Assembly (NCBI GenBank): GCA_017475785.1
Contig: JAFVEX010000135.1
Location: 1-22,705 of the forward strand
DNA length: 22,705 nt
Direction of reading: 5' to 3'
From: Eubacterium sp.
GTDB taxonomy: Bacteria > Bacillota_A > Clostridia > Lachnospirales > Lachnospiraceae
This document shows, in pieces, positions 1-8,565 of this stretch (positions within the stretch are counted from its first letter, which is position 1; each line of letters starts with the position of its first letter). Under the pieces are notes generated by a model. That model was not told the DNA's origin. It saw nothing but the letters and a program-made list of their open reading frames with translations, and did no database searches. Made by a program: the position numbers and the translations under genes.

Positions 1-905
1 AGGTAGCTTGCAACATCCCATGGGCAGAACACTTCAGAGTTTCCGAAGACATACCCGTCATACCACTCTTTGATCAGTCCGATCTTCTCTGACATTCCAA
101 AGGCATCCAGCATTCCGGCAACTTCATCCTGCGTGAAACCGAAGTACTGGCTAAATTTCCGGCTTGTAACAGAATAACAGGCAAAGTTGTTTACACCCGT
201 AAAAATGCTTTCTTTGGAAATCCGCAGACATCCCGTAATGACTGCAAACTTCAGATACTCATTCGTTTTCATCGAAATGCTCATGATGCCGCGGATCACG
301 TCGAGCATCTGCTGATAAAATTCTTTGTTTTTCGTCTCCTCAGCTTTCGCCAGCGGAACATCATACTCGTCGATTAAAAGGATGGCCGGTTTTCCATAAA
401 CAGCTCTCATCATTCTCATGATTGTTTTCAGAGAGTTCTGTACCTCAGATTCGCTTCCTGTCTGACCCCTGAGCTTTTGAAATATTTCCACATCATATGG
501 ATCCGCCTCAGGACTTTCCGCCAGCGAAGCATGCTTTTTACACAAATCAGCTATGACTGCTTTCAACTTATCGTACGCAAGATCAAAGCTGCGCCCCTCC
601 ACATCCTTCAAGGTGAGGAACAACACCGGGTACTGGTTCATCCATTCTTTGCAGAATTCGGGATGATCTGTCATAATCTTTCGTCCCGCAAATATATCTG
701 CACTGTCCCGACCGATATCAAAGTAGCTCTCCATCATGCTCATGGTAAGCGTCTTCCCAAATCGACGTGGACGCGTGAAAAGAGTCACCTTGTTGCGGCT
801 CCTGGCCACAAGTTCAAAAATCAGTTCCGTTTTATCTACATAATATCCGTCATCTCTGATGAACTCGTCAAAGATGTCATTACCGACAACAATCATCTTG
901 CCCAT
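1..905 (-). CDS. AAA-ATPase-like protein (PF09820-type), 3' end beyond window
   Basis: Partial gene: about 301 codons are visible and the reading frame stays open to base 1. The N-terminus has the GYYVDKTELI motif (residues 20-29), followed by the P-loop variant RPRRFGKT (45-52) and a Walker B-like ILLIDEYD near residue 185. These are hallmarks of the Clostridia/Bacteroides AAA-ATPase-like family, whose members usually carry a PD-(D/E)XK nuclease-like domain (DUF1703) at the C-terminus; that part would lie outside the window. The biological role of the family is unsettled. The start ATG at 905-903 has a strong site (AAGGAGGCGG) about 7 bases upstream and a promoter of its own at 969-997. Its function is probably unrelated to the polysaccharide genes. 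Family assignment is firm; function is not known. Confidence 0.88.
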   Translation of the reverse strand, partial: MGKMIVVGNDIFDEFIRDDGYYVDKTELIFELVARSRNKVTLFTRPRRFGKTLTMSMMESYFDIGRDSADIFAGRKIMTDHPEFCKEWMNQYPVLFLTLKDVEGRSFDLAYDKLKAVIADLCKKHASLAESPEADPYDVEIFQKLRGQTGSESEVQNSLKTIMRMMRAVYGKPAILLIDEYDVPLAKAEETKNKEFYQQMLDVIRGIMSISMKTNEYLKFAVITGCLRISKESIFTGVNNFACYSVTSRKFSQYFGFTQDEVAGMLDAFGMSEKIGLIKEWYDGYVFGNSEVFCPWDVASY

Positions 906-935
906 CTATACCCGCCTCCTTCCAAGGCCTTTACG

Positions 936-985
936 ACAGGTGGGCATACCGCACCTGTTTTACATACTATTGTAAGGGCAGGTGC
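936..985. repeat. inverted CAGGTG/CACCTG half-sites around the promoter
   Basis: ACAGGTG at 936-942 pairs with CACCTGT at 952-958 as a 7-bp hairpin. GCACCTG at 951-957 pairs in turn with CAGGTGC at 979-985, enclosing the -10 box. One more CACCTGC lies at 1049-1055. The sites could be operator half-sites or alternative leader hairpins; the sequence does not decide between these. Confidence 0.4.
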
Positions 986-997
986 CATAAAAATCAA
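969..997 (-). promoter_or_regulatory. sigma-A-type promoter for the AAA-ATPase-like gene
   Basis: On the minus strand a -35 box TTGATT (997-992) is followed, after exactly 17 bases, by a -10 box TACAAT (974-969). Transcription would begin near 962 and give a leader of about 57 bases before the ATG at 905. This suggests the ATPase gene is transcribed independently of the polysaccharide operon upstream. No clear intrinsic terminator is visible between the two, so read-through remains possible. Confidence 0.6.
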
Positions 998-1057
998 GAT
1001 TTTCAGTTTGTGAGACGAACCTCATGCATGATTCTCTTCCTTTACCCTCACCTGCAT

Positions 1058-2491
1058 TTATCCCAGATACACGCTTCCGAGCACTGGGATCTCGTAGTAT
1101 CCGCTCTTTTCGACGATCAAATCCATATCTGCCAGGCGGGTTTTGCCTCCTTCGACGACCAATACAACTCCCTCGTTTGCGGAGAGCTCTTTCTCGCCGA
1201 TTCCTTTTCCTCTTTTCTGCAGCACGACTGCGCTGTCTGTCTTGATTTCGGTATCTGCAATTGCGCCTGTGACTTTACGAACAAATGCTTCTTTTTCGCT
1301 GTCCAGCTCCGCGCCGACCGCTACGAGAACCTTTGTAATCCCCCTGTGTCGGCAGGTACTGATGATGTTTTCAGATATTTCTGCCAGTGCCTTATCTTCA
1401 TCCAGCTGGTCTTTGTGATGCTTTCTGAAAAAGACTGTGTCTTTCGTGAGTACAGAGCCAATCCCGCCTGTGGGCTGGTACCATTCTCCAAAGGAGCGGA
1501 TTCCTGTTCCTGTTTCCAGCGCATCTGCGTCCTGCACGCGTTTGGAGAAAATAACGTATAACAGATAGAGAATCAGGTATCCGATCACGCCCAGCACGAA
1601 TCCGATCACCGCGTTGCGCTTATTGATAAAGGGCACTCCGGCGGGCGAAGCTTCTTCCGTGGAGGATGCCGCCTGATGGGCTTTTTTGTACACCTCTGAC
1701 TGTTTCCCCGTGAAGGAATTTTTCAGATTGTTCAGAGAGCTGTTCAGGCTGTTTAGTGTTGTGTAGGCGGTTGTCTGCTTGGTGACAAGACCCGCGTCGC
1801 TTACGAGACGGGATTCTCCTGCTACCAGTTCTATCGTGTGCGGGCCGATACCGGACGCGATTCTCTCCTGAAGAGCCGGTATAACTGATTCTATTTCGCT
1901 CTGCATTTTTTCGGAAGATACATCGTCCGGCAGCATCAGATCGCAGGTGAGAAGGGAACCCTGGAGCGGGAATTCCGCCACGACCGACGTATTGATGGCG
2001 ACCATTTCCCGGATCTGGCTCGGGACGAGCTCCTGTTCTGACGCCCGCAGAACAGCGGCACAGAAGTCTTCCCCGGTCAGTTCTGTTTCATAGGCCTGCA
2101 GAAGGGTTCCCAGCATATCTGCGTTTTCTTCGTCCGTCCTGACAACCCAGACCATATGTATTTTTTTGACATGGTAGGGATCCAGCTGCATAACTGCCGA
2201 CTGATCGATATAATCCTGAAGACGCGCCATGGTGCCTTCCAGATGCAATACGCTGTCAACGGCTTTTCTTTCTCCCTCCGGAAGTTCGCTGAGAATGTCG
2301 TCGCCAGACATACTTTTTAGCTTGTTTATCGCCTGCGCAGAGGCCTGTGCCGCGCGGGAAAGGCGGACATGCTGGAATTCCATAAACAGCAGCATAATGA
2401 TTATGGCAGTAATCAGGACCAGCTTCCACTGCTCCAGCAGCTTTCTGAAGATTGCCCGATTCGTTATAAGGTTTTTTTCGCGATAATTCAT
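1058..2491 (-). CDS. Wzz/CapA-like polysaccharide chain-length protein with degenerate BY-kinase-like tail
   Basis: A 477-residue membrane protein likely to control polysaccharide chain length at the cytoplasmic membrane. Two membrane segments (about residues 22-38 and 293-315) flank a large extracytoplasmic region, the layout of Wzz/CapA co-polymerases. After the second segment, residues 370-477 resemble the cytoplasmic BY-kinase (CpsD/Wzc) fold: a strand KVLVAVGAELDSEKEAFV sits where the P-loop belongs, and a late VVLVVEGGKTRLADMD...IPVLGSVYL segment matches the end of that domain. The Walker A lysine/threonine pattern is missing and I see no Walker A' or B, so kinase activity is unlikely. 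The start ATG has AGAGGAAG about 7 bases upstream and lies 20 bases after the preceding stop. It is the last polysaccharide gene of the operon. The Wzz-like assignment is good; the pseudokinase reading is inference. Confidence 0.78.
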   Translation of the reverse strand: MNYREKNLITNRAIFRKLLEQWKLVLITAIIIMLLFMEFQHVRLSRAAQASAQAINKLKSMSGDDILSELPEGERKAVDSVLHLEGTMARLQDYIDQSAVMQLDPYHVKKIHMVWVVRTDEENADMLGTLLQAYETELTGEDFCAAVLRASEQELVPSQIREMVAINTSVVAEFPLQGSLLTCDLMLPDDVSSEKMQSEIESVIPALQERIASGIGPHTIELVAGESRLVSDAGLVTKQTTAYTTLNSLNSSLNNLKNSFTGKQSEVYKKAHQAASSTEEASPAGVPFINKRNAVIGFVLGVIGYLILYLLYVIFSKRVQDADALETGTGIRSFGEWYQPTGGIGSVLTKDTVFFRKHHKDQLDEDKALAEISENIISTCRHRGITKVLVAVGAELDSEKEAFVRKVTGAIADTEIKTDSAVVLQKRGKGIGEKELSANEGVVLVVEGGKTRLADMDLIVEKSGYYEIPVLGSVYLG

Positions 2492-2511
2492 GCTTTTCTT
2501 CCTCTCCCTCG

Positions 2512-3879
2512 TTATCTCTGTCTGTACATCCTGTTGCTTTTTTCATTTGCCGCGCCACTGCCGGCTGAATCCCCCTTTGGTTTTTGAATATCCGGCGTCG
2601 TATCCCGCAAGATCATAAACAGATACAGGCACGGTATAAAATGATCCAAAATGAACAAGCCTTCGAAAAAATTGTTTACCAATACATAGACCGGCACCAG
2701 ATACCACCAGGAGTGATCCAGATGTTTTGCGCGGAGAAATTGCAGAATCATATGGATCATGCAGAGGGAAAACCCTACCCACCCAGTGACACTGATCATC
2801 GCCAGATAGCCATTGTGCGGCTCATATCCTGCGGAATTGTAGTACAGGTCGTGCGCGTCCTCCGCGTGCGTGTCGATGTATTCTTTTCGATATTGCCTGT
2901 CCAGCCGCAGACTTCCCCGTCCCAGAACAGATGTTTCATTGAGCGACGCAAAGCAGGTTTTCCAGATGATTGTCCGGCCGGTGCTCAGTTCCATCAGCTG
3001 AAATTCCTGGTCGTTCAGCGTGCGCAGCCTGCTGTTTTCCGGCCTTGTATAAAACCAGCCAAGCGCTGCGATTCCGAGCAGCATGCAGACGAGTGTCACC
3101 AGCACTGCCGCGCGTCCTCTGAGCTGCCGGAAAATCAGTCCCGCAAGAAACAGGATGCCTGTTGCTGCCAGCGCCACGTCTGCGCTGCGCACAGAGCGGT
3201 AAAGCACAAGAAAGCAGATCAGGTGAAAGGCCGCGAAAAGTCCGGCTGCCGTCTTCTGAATGATTCCCTTTGATCTGGCAAACCAGATCAGTGAAATAAT
3301 CAGCACTGTGGCACCGAATATACCGCCCGCATTGGGATTTGTACAAATCGCGGCAAACGGATATTTCTCAACGATTGTGTTTGCCCGCAGGACACGCTGC
3401 AGTTCTTCTGGGAATCTGGAATACCCCAGATAAATCACAAGGTTTGCAGCATTGATCAGAATCGATGAAACACACAAAATGTTCTTCTGGACTTTGTTTC
3501 CTGAAAATCCTCCTGTAAGAATATCTGTGACCGCCAGCAGATAAAACGTCTCCAGCCAGATCGAGCGCAGAACTGTAATGTCGAATCCGGTCAGAATGAG
3601 TGTTATGAATCGTGTACAAATATATAGAACGGCAAAGGCGTTGTGCTTCAGCCAGTCAATCCTGGCGCGGCTGTCTGCGGCAATTCCCAGAATGAGAAGG
3701 GAGGTCATCGACACGCCCTGAAACAACATCATCCAGTGAACATATACAGTCTGTCCGATGATTGTTCTGACAGACAAAAGATATCCCAGAAACAGAATGG
3801 TGTTCGCCGGCATCAGAATTCTGCGGTTCAGCATGCTCACCCGGTATTCAATTGTTTTTGTGTGCTTTTTTAACTGCAT
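2512..3879 (-). CDS. O-antigen ligase/polymerase-like (Wzy-type) membrane protein
   Basis: A 455-residue polytopic membrane protein with many hydrophobic segments from about residue 25 to 425. The ligase/polymerase signature is visible: STGRTIIW (299-306), LGRG (319-322) and HNGYL (355-359) in the large outer loop, followed by further membrane segments. Members either polymerise undecaprenyl-linked repeat units or transfer finished chains to an acceptor. This is one of two such proteins here (the other is at 7181-8530), so one may polymerise and the other ligate or polymerise a second glycan. The ATG lies inside the end of the epimerase gene (10-bp overlap, 3870-3879), which implies translational coupling. 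The hydrophilic tail after residue 426 carries no recognisable motif. Confidence 0.78.
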   Translation of the reverse strand: MQLKKHTKTIEYRVSMLNRRILMPANTILFLGYLLSVRTIIGQTVYVHWMMLFQGVSMTSLLILGIAADSRARIDWLKHNAFAVLYICTRFITLILTGFDITVLRSIWLETFYLLAVTDILTGGFSGNKVQKNILCVSSILINAANLVIYLGYSRFPEELQRVLRANTIVEKYPFAAICTNPNAGGIFGATVLIISLIWFARSKGIIQKTAAGLFAAFHLICFLVLYRSVRSADVALAATGILFLAGLIFRQLRGRAAVLVTLVCMLLGIAALGWFYTRPENSRLRTLNDQEFQLMELSTGRTIIWKTCFASLNETSVLGRGSLRLDRQYRKEYIDTHAEDAHDLYYNSAGYEPHNGYLAMISVTGWVGFSLCMIHMILQFLRAKHLDHSWWYLVPVYVLVNNFFEGLFILDHFIPCLYLFMILRDTTPDIQKPKGDSAGSGAANEKSNRMYRQR

Positions 3880-4835
3880 TGTGCCTTCATATCCGCGATC
3901 ATCCGCATGAACATTTCTTCGAGCTCTGTCTCTGCGTTCCAGCCGAGCTTCCGCAGTTTGGCTGTGTCCAGGTTCATGCGGAGCACAGGCGCAAATCCGT
4001 ATTTGGCGCCGTCATCCTCCGCGTTGATCACGACACGGATTTCACTATCCGCACAGCTTGCGGCGACCATCCCGGCCATTTCAGCGATGGAACAGTAAGT
4101 CTCCTCATTCGCAGCGTTATAAGCTTCACCGGCTTTCCCTCTTGCCAGAACTGTGAGAATTGCCCCGGCAGCGTCTTCAGTATACAGGTAGCAGCGTCTG
4201 GTCTCACCCTTTGTGTGCAGGACAATATCCCTCTTTTCAATCACGCAGCGGGCAAATTCCGCGAATACGCGGCTGTCTCCATACCGGACGCCCGGTCCGA
4301 AGGTCTGCGTCAGACGGACTACCTTTGCGGGCAGTCCATACTGCTTTACGTACGCCGCGCAGAGTGCCTCGCAGAGGCGTTTGCTCTCCGGATAAGAGGA
4401 CCGCACGGACATTGTATTCAGATTCGTCGCGTGATCTTCTCTGATTTTTTCATCCGTTTCCGGGGCGCCGTACACTTCCATCGTGGAAAGCAGGACGAAT
4501 CCCTTCACCTGGTTGACGCGCGCAAACTCCAGCATGCGAAGTGTTCCCTGATATGCTGTGTTAATAATACTGACCGGATCCTCTACAAACGCGCGGCTGG
4601 AGGTATTCGCGGCGCCATGAATCACATAATCCGCGCCAATATCTTCTGCCTCGATCTCAGTGACATCTGTCTCGATAAAACGAAGATCCTCCCCAAGCAG
4701 CTGCCGGCCCCGCGCAAGGTCCCTGACAACAGCCACTACCTGGGCGCCCTGCGCCTGCAGGACGCGGATCAGAGTCTTGCCGATCAGACCCGTCGCCCCC
4801 GTTACCACTACAGTAGATCCCTTATAACTCTCCAT
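3870..4835 (-). CDS. NAD(P)-dependent extended SDR epimerase/dehydratase
   Basis: A 321-residue soluble sugar-nucleotide modifying enzyme. The Rossmann motif GATGLIG is at residues 13-19, a LLSTMEVYG strand around 115-123 supplies the catalytic Ser/Thr, and the YPESK motif gives Tyr148 and Lys152. The C-terminal part ends with the LDTAKLRKLGW segment typical of extended SDR proteins that act on nucleotide sugars. Substrate is not readable from sequence: it could epimerise or dehydrate an NDP-sugar, or act on a CDP-linked or polyol precursor for the adjacent LicD. The start ATG lies 12 bases after the LicD stop, with GAGGG about 9 bases before it. It overlaps the next gene by 10 bp. Confidence 0.85.
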   Translation of the reverse strand: MESYKGSTVVVTGATGLIGKTLIRVLQAQGAQVVAVVRDLARGRQLLGEDLRFIETDVTEIEAEDIGADYVIHGAANTSSRAFVEDPVSIINTAYQGTLRMLEFARVNQVKGFVLLSTMEVYGAPETDEKIREDHATNLNTMSVRSSYPESKRLCEALCAAYVKQYGLPAKVVRLTQTFGPGVRYGDSRVFAEFARCVIEKRDIVLHTKGETRRCYLYTEDAAGAILTVLARGKAGEAYNAANEETYCSIAEMAGMVAASCADSEIRVVINAEDDGAKYGFAPVLRMNLDTAKLRKLGWNAETELEEMFMRMIADMKAQCS

Positions 4836-4847
4836 TCCAGTCTGCCC

Positions 4848-5657
4848 TCATTCCTTCAAAAACGCCCGGAACTCCTTATGCGGCTTCCTCTGATCCTCCG
4901 GCGGCAGCTGCATGTAGTCTCCGTACCGCTCCTTCAGAATCTCGTCGTACCTGGCCGGGATATTGACCTCAATATCCTCGAACGGGACGCGGATCAGCTC
5001 GTCAAACCACTCTTTTTCAAAGAACCACACATCCGGATCCCAGGCGGGAACACTGACATAACGGCTTTCCTCCCAGGTAAACTGCTGCTCGATTCTGTCC
5101 AGCTGTTTCAGGAAGTACACATTCCCGCGAAGGCGGCTGTAGACGGCATTTGGAAAATTTCCGATCTTATGTCCGATTCCTCTTCCGTAAAACAGGCTGT
5201 TCCAGGAACTGAGCGTCAGATGTTTGCGGATTTTCAGCAGCTCTGGATGTTTGTGGTGCCAGTACTGCTTTGCGTTTCCCATGCCGTCAAATGGATAAAG
5301 ATCTACAAACAGACCGGACGTATACGCGCGTTCTTCAAAGGTCAGTAAATAGTTCTGATTGCACAGGCGCGCGATGTAAAACGGATATCCCACTGTCTTA
5401 TCATAGGCTTCGATCTCCAGAGGACGCATTTCCTCCGGGTTCTCCCGCACATACTGGATGAATCGCTCATAATCCGCGCGCGGCATCGCCACATCGATAT
5501 CGTCATCCCATGGAATAAACCCTTTGTGCCGGATCGCGCCAAGGAGGGTTCCATACATAATCCAGTAGCGCAGGTTCTGCTTTGCGCAGATCTCATCGAT
5601 CCGCTTCAGAATATCCAGCTCTGCTATCTGAAATTCACGCAAGGTTATTTCTCTCAT
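4848..5657 (-). CDS. licD: LicD family phosphotransferase (first copy by coordinate)
   Basis: A 269-residue LicD/fukutin-type nucleotidyltransferase-fold enzyme. The family core is plain: YGTLLGAIRHKGFIPW (35-50) followed by the metal-binding DDDID (51-55). Known members move phosphocholine or a phospho-alditol from a CDP-activated donor onto a glycan. No choline kinase or choline cytidylyltransferase is present here, whereas two possible CDP-alditol synthases are (9499-10215, 21267-21659), which favours an alditol phosphate; that is inference. The ATG has GGAG about 11 bases upstream. It shares the DDD(I/L)D core with the second LicD at 10289-11197 but differs clearly elsewhere, so the two probably have different acceptors or donors. 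Confidence 0.9.
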   Translation of the reverse strand: MREITLREFQIAELDILKRIDEICAKQNLRYWIMYGTLLGAIRHKGFIPWDDDIDVAMPRADYERFIQYVRENPEEMRPLEIEAYDKTVGYPFYIARLCNQNYLLTFEERAYTSGLFVDLYPFDGMGNAKQYWHHKHPELLKIRKHLTLSSWNSLFYGRGIGHKIGNFPNAVYSRLRGNVYFLKQLDRIEQQFTWEESRYVSVPAWDPDVWFFEKEWFDELIRVPFEDIEVNIPARYDEILKERYGDYMQLPPEDQRKPHKEFRAFLKE

Positions 5658-5717
5658 ACGAAAAAATTCTCCAAATCCTTCCGACTTCCCCTAAAGAATT
5701 ATCCTGGTTTATGCGAT

Positions 5718-5733
5718 TGCTTCTTTTGAAGCA
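5718..5733 (-). other. small hairpin in the flippase-LicD gap
   Basis: The 90-base gap 5658-5747 contains TGCTTC-TTTT-GAAGCA (6-bp stem). No T-run follows on the minus strand, so it is not a recognisable intrinsic terminator. It could slightly affect mRNA stability or translation of the LicD gene. Confidence 0.3.
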
Positions 5734-5747
5734 GCAGGCATAATGGT

Positions 5748-7202
5748 TTAACCCAGTCTGTCTTTATTGGAAAACCGCGCCAGCAGTTTCCTTGCCAGCC
5801 CGAATTTTCTCTCTTCTACCGTCATCGCCGCCGCAAACAGAACCAGAAACAGTCCCCACCTGATGAACCACATTCCTGCGCACAGCAGTGAAACCGCAGA
5901 CATTCCCACCACGAAGGCCGCGCACAGCAGGACCGTTCCGGTTGAAAAAAGACTCTCGCCCTGGATTTTCCATGCAAGGGTATAATGCAGGGCAAAATAA
6001 ACAATATAGGTTACAAGCGTCGTGTAAGCTGCCGCCACGTATCCATACCGAAGGATGAAAAAATAGTTCAGCACGATGTTCAGTGCCGCCGCGCCGGCGG
6101 TGCAGAGCGCGATATATCCGGTTTTCTGATGGTAGTATTCCACTGCGCAGGGTATGTTGTACAGGAACGCGAAGAATCCCCCTGCGATGACCGGGATCAC
6201 GCAGTAGACAGAATCTGTATATTTGCTTCCGCCCAGAATCATTACGAGTTCCGGGGTGAGCAGCTGGACAAATACCGTCAGCACCGCGAGCCCGAGCATG
6301 TAATATCTGCTCTTGCTTCGGATCTCCTTTTTATCAGAAGCCGCCATTTTCTCATAAAACCAAGGTACCCACACCGTATCCAGCGAGGTGGCTGTGATTG
6401 CCAGAATGGTATAGATGTTGTAGGCAAAGCTGTAGATTCCACCGGCATGTTCACTCACCATGTTGATGATCATGATCCGGTCAAACTGGTTCAGAATCAC
6501 CTGGCTGATGCCGTGCGGAATGATGGGCAGACTGTACTTCAGCCCCCATTTCAGCCTGCGGATCTCGGTCAGGGGCTTTCCGCGGCGGAAAAACCAGTAC
6601 ACAAGAAAGGCGGCTACGAGGCTGACCGGCACGACAGTTCCCACAACCCTGCCCATGTACCTTCTCTCCGAAAACACGAACAGAATCAGAAGAATTGAGA
6701 GGATGATGTTTCCAATTGCGTTGCACGCGGAAACCTTCAGAAACCCGCCGTAACTGTAGCGAAGACTCGCGTCTGTATTAAAACAGACGATAATCGCGGA
6801 GCCAACACTGTAGAAAACCAGCAGATTGAGGCACAGCCGGTCGATTTTCAGGAGCGTCGAAAGCGGGCCGCCGAACAGATTGGCAATCACCAGAAACACC
6901 GCGCAGCTTGCCAGAATCAGCAGGATCGTTGCGGAAACATATGCGTTATAGCCTTTCTCGTCTGCCTCTCCATCTCGCGCGTAGACCTGAAATTTCGCGT
7001 TTTTGTAACTGGAGTGAATCGCAAATCCGACAACCACATAAAAAATGCTCTCATATGAGGAAAACAAGCTGAACATTCCGTAATCTTCAGTTGTCAGGAG
7101 TCTGGCGAAGACCGGCAGTGTGAAGAAGGATAGTCCTTTCAGCAAGTAATTGCCGACTGTATAGCCGATTCCGGCTTTTACTACTTTTGAGCCTCTGGCC
7201 AT
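5748..7202 (-). CDS. wzx: Wzx-type polysaccharide flippase (MOP superfamily)
   Basis: A 484-residue polytopic protein with about 12-14 hydrophobic segments. The N-terminal signature GNYLLKGLSFFTLPVFARLL and following TTEDYG (residues about 17-42) is typical of polysaccharide exporters in the MOP/MATE superfamily, which flip undecaprenyl-diphosphate-linked repeat units across the membrane. The start ATG at 7202 has a very strong ribosome site (GGGAGGAGG, about 7 bases away) and lies inside the end of the polymerase gene (22-bp overlap), so the pair is translationally linked. Adjacent flippase and polymerase genes are the usual arrangement in Wzx/Wzy-dependent capsule and exopolysaccharide loci. 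Confidence 0.9.
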   Translation of the reverse strand: MARGSKVVKAGIGYTVGNYLLKGLSFFTLPVFARLLTTEDYGMFSLFSSYESIFYVVVGFAIHSSYKNAKFQVYARDGEADEKGYNAYVSATILLILASCAVFLVIANLFGGPLSTLLKIDRLCLNLLVFYSVGSAIIVCFNTDASLRYSYGGFLKVSACNAIGNIILSILLILFVFSERRYMGRVVGTVVPVSLVAAFLVYWFFRRGKPLTEIRRLKWGLKYSLPIIPHGISQVILNQFDRIMIINMVSEHAGGIYSFAYNIYTILAITATSLDTVWVPWFYEKMAASDKKEIRSKSRYYMLGLAVLTVFVQLLTPELVMILGGSKYTDSVYCVIPVIAGGFFAFLYNIPCAVEYYHQKTGYIALCTAGAAALNIVLNYFFILRYGYVAAAYTTLVTYIVYFALHYTLAWKIQGESLFSTGTVLLCAAFVVGMSAVSLLCAGMWFIRWGLFLVLFAAAMTVEERKFGLARKLLARFSNKDRLG

Positions 7203-8530
7203 GCTGATTCCTCCTCCCGCTTCCTCACAATTCCCGAGAATAACCCGAGCATGATCCAGAAGCAGGAACTCTCGAAGGGCTTTTTCATGTAAAAATCAGA
7301 TTCAAACAAATTGATTACAAGTATTCCGCAGATCAGTCCGAGAACCGGCGCCAGATCCTGATACCTGTCCAGATCCCGAAACATCCTGCGCGCGGGCTTT
7401 ATCAGAAGCACCATGATTGCGGTCAGCATCAGCAGCAGGCCGATAACGCCGTAGGCAACTGCTGTCTGTATATAAATATTGTGCACATTGTTAAACAGGC
7501 TTTCTTTCAGTGTCACAGGCGCGTAGACTGCTATATGGGTGCGGATTGTCGCGCCGACGCCAAACAGAAAATTGACCGGATTATCGGTCAGTACTTTCAG
7601 GCCTGTACTCCACAGCTGGAGGCGGGTATCTGTGCTTCCGGACATTTCCCTGGAGGTCCGTCCCGTAAAATGAAACAGGGAATCTGAAAGGCTTGAGGAC
7701 GGATCTCTGAACAGCAGAAAGTATACAATCGCAATTGCCAGCAGAACTTCCGCGAGAAAGCCAAGATAAAGCCAGACGCGGGCGCCGTCATGCTTCAGTC
7801 TGCCGATGTAGTCTGTCAGAATAAATACAAATAAAACGACGAGCGCGCCCAGATATCCTCCTCTTGAATAGGTGAAAAAAAGAACCAGAAATCCCAGCAG
7901 AAGCATCAGCAGGCAGAGTGCTTTCCTGTGCCTGTTCCTGCGCCACGCGAACAAAACCATCGCAATATATATCACGCAGAAATCACTGGTGATATTCGCG
8001 TTGCCGAGAATTCCCACAAGCGCGTTCGTATCTCTGCTGCGCCCCAGATGAAGCGTCGTTCCGGTAATCGCGGAATAACTGTAATCTACAGTGACACCTG
8101 CGCGGTAAAGCAGAAAGGAAACAGCCAGAACCGCCGTGCCCCCAAGAAGAATAATCCGCGCGATTTTCCAGAGATTGTCTGTCAGATCCTCGCTGCTTTT
8201 CCTGCCGGAGCAGTATGTGAGGAAACCTGCTGAGATAAGCATATAGCAAAGGGCAATCAGTGATACCGTGCTGAACGAGTTGAGCGCGATGGTACACATG
8301 CCGGAACCGGCAATAAAAATCATCACGGCAATGCTCCCTGTCATCACCTCGGATGACAGAAGAATCCGCGCAAGAAAAAAGAGTGCGAGAAGCGCCAGTA
8401 CATTGAACAGCTTGTCCATCAGAGGCATAAAACCGTAGACCCAGTACAGAATTCCCGCGAACAGGATCATCATTTTTAAATATAATTCATCATTTAAGAT
8501 CCCGGATGGTTTGCGGACGTATCTACGCAT
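7181..8530 (-). CDS. wzy: O-antigen ligase-domain polysaccharide polymerase (Wzy-like)
   Basis: A 449-residue polytopic membrane protein from the chosen start. Motifs include FFTYSRGGYLG, TRLQLW with the following FLFGVGATI, and NVHNIYIQTAV before the last membrane segments, which match the O-antigen ligase/polymerase family. It should polymerise flipped repeat units on the outer face of the membrane. I chose the ATG at 8530-8528 because GAGAGGAAAG lies directly upstream; an ATG at 8548 lacks a good site, and a longer frame to 8689 would run into the glycosyltransferase gene and add a non-family, Arg/Ala-rich N-terminus. It follows the GT2 stop by 35 bases and overlaps the flippase gene by 22 bp. 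Confidence 0.87.
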   Translation of the reverse strand: MRRYVRKPSGILNDELYLKMMILFAGILYWVYGFMPLMDKLFNVLALLALFFLARILLSSEVMTGSIAVMIFIAGSGMCTIALNSFSTVSLIALCYMLISAGFLTYCSGRKSSEDLTDNLWKIARIILLGGTAVLAVSFLLYRAGVTVDYSYSAITGTTLHLGRSRDTNALVGILGNANITSDFCVIYIAMVLFAWRRNRHRKALCLLMLLLGFLVLFFTYSRGGYLGALVVLFVFILTDYIGRLKHDGARVWLYLGFLAEVLLAIAIVYFLLFRDPSSSLSDSLFHFTGRTSREMSGSTDTRLQLWSTGLKVLTDNPVNFLFGVGATIRTHIAVYAPVTLKESLFNNVHNIYIQTAVAYGVIGLLLMLTAIMVLLIKPARRMFRDLDRYQDLAPVLGLICGILVINLFESDFYMKKPFESSCFWIMLGLFSGIVRKREEESAWPEAQK

Positions 8531-8565
8531 CTCTTTCCTCTCTAACATAATGAAGTGCCCTGCCT

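Noticed and set aside
3852..5348. Plus-strand open frame of 498 codons opposite the epimerase and LicD genes
   Set aside because: It is antisense to two genes with clear family motifs, is rich in Cys/His/Arg without domain pattern, and has no convincing ribosome site. It is a by-product of codon use on the minus strand.
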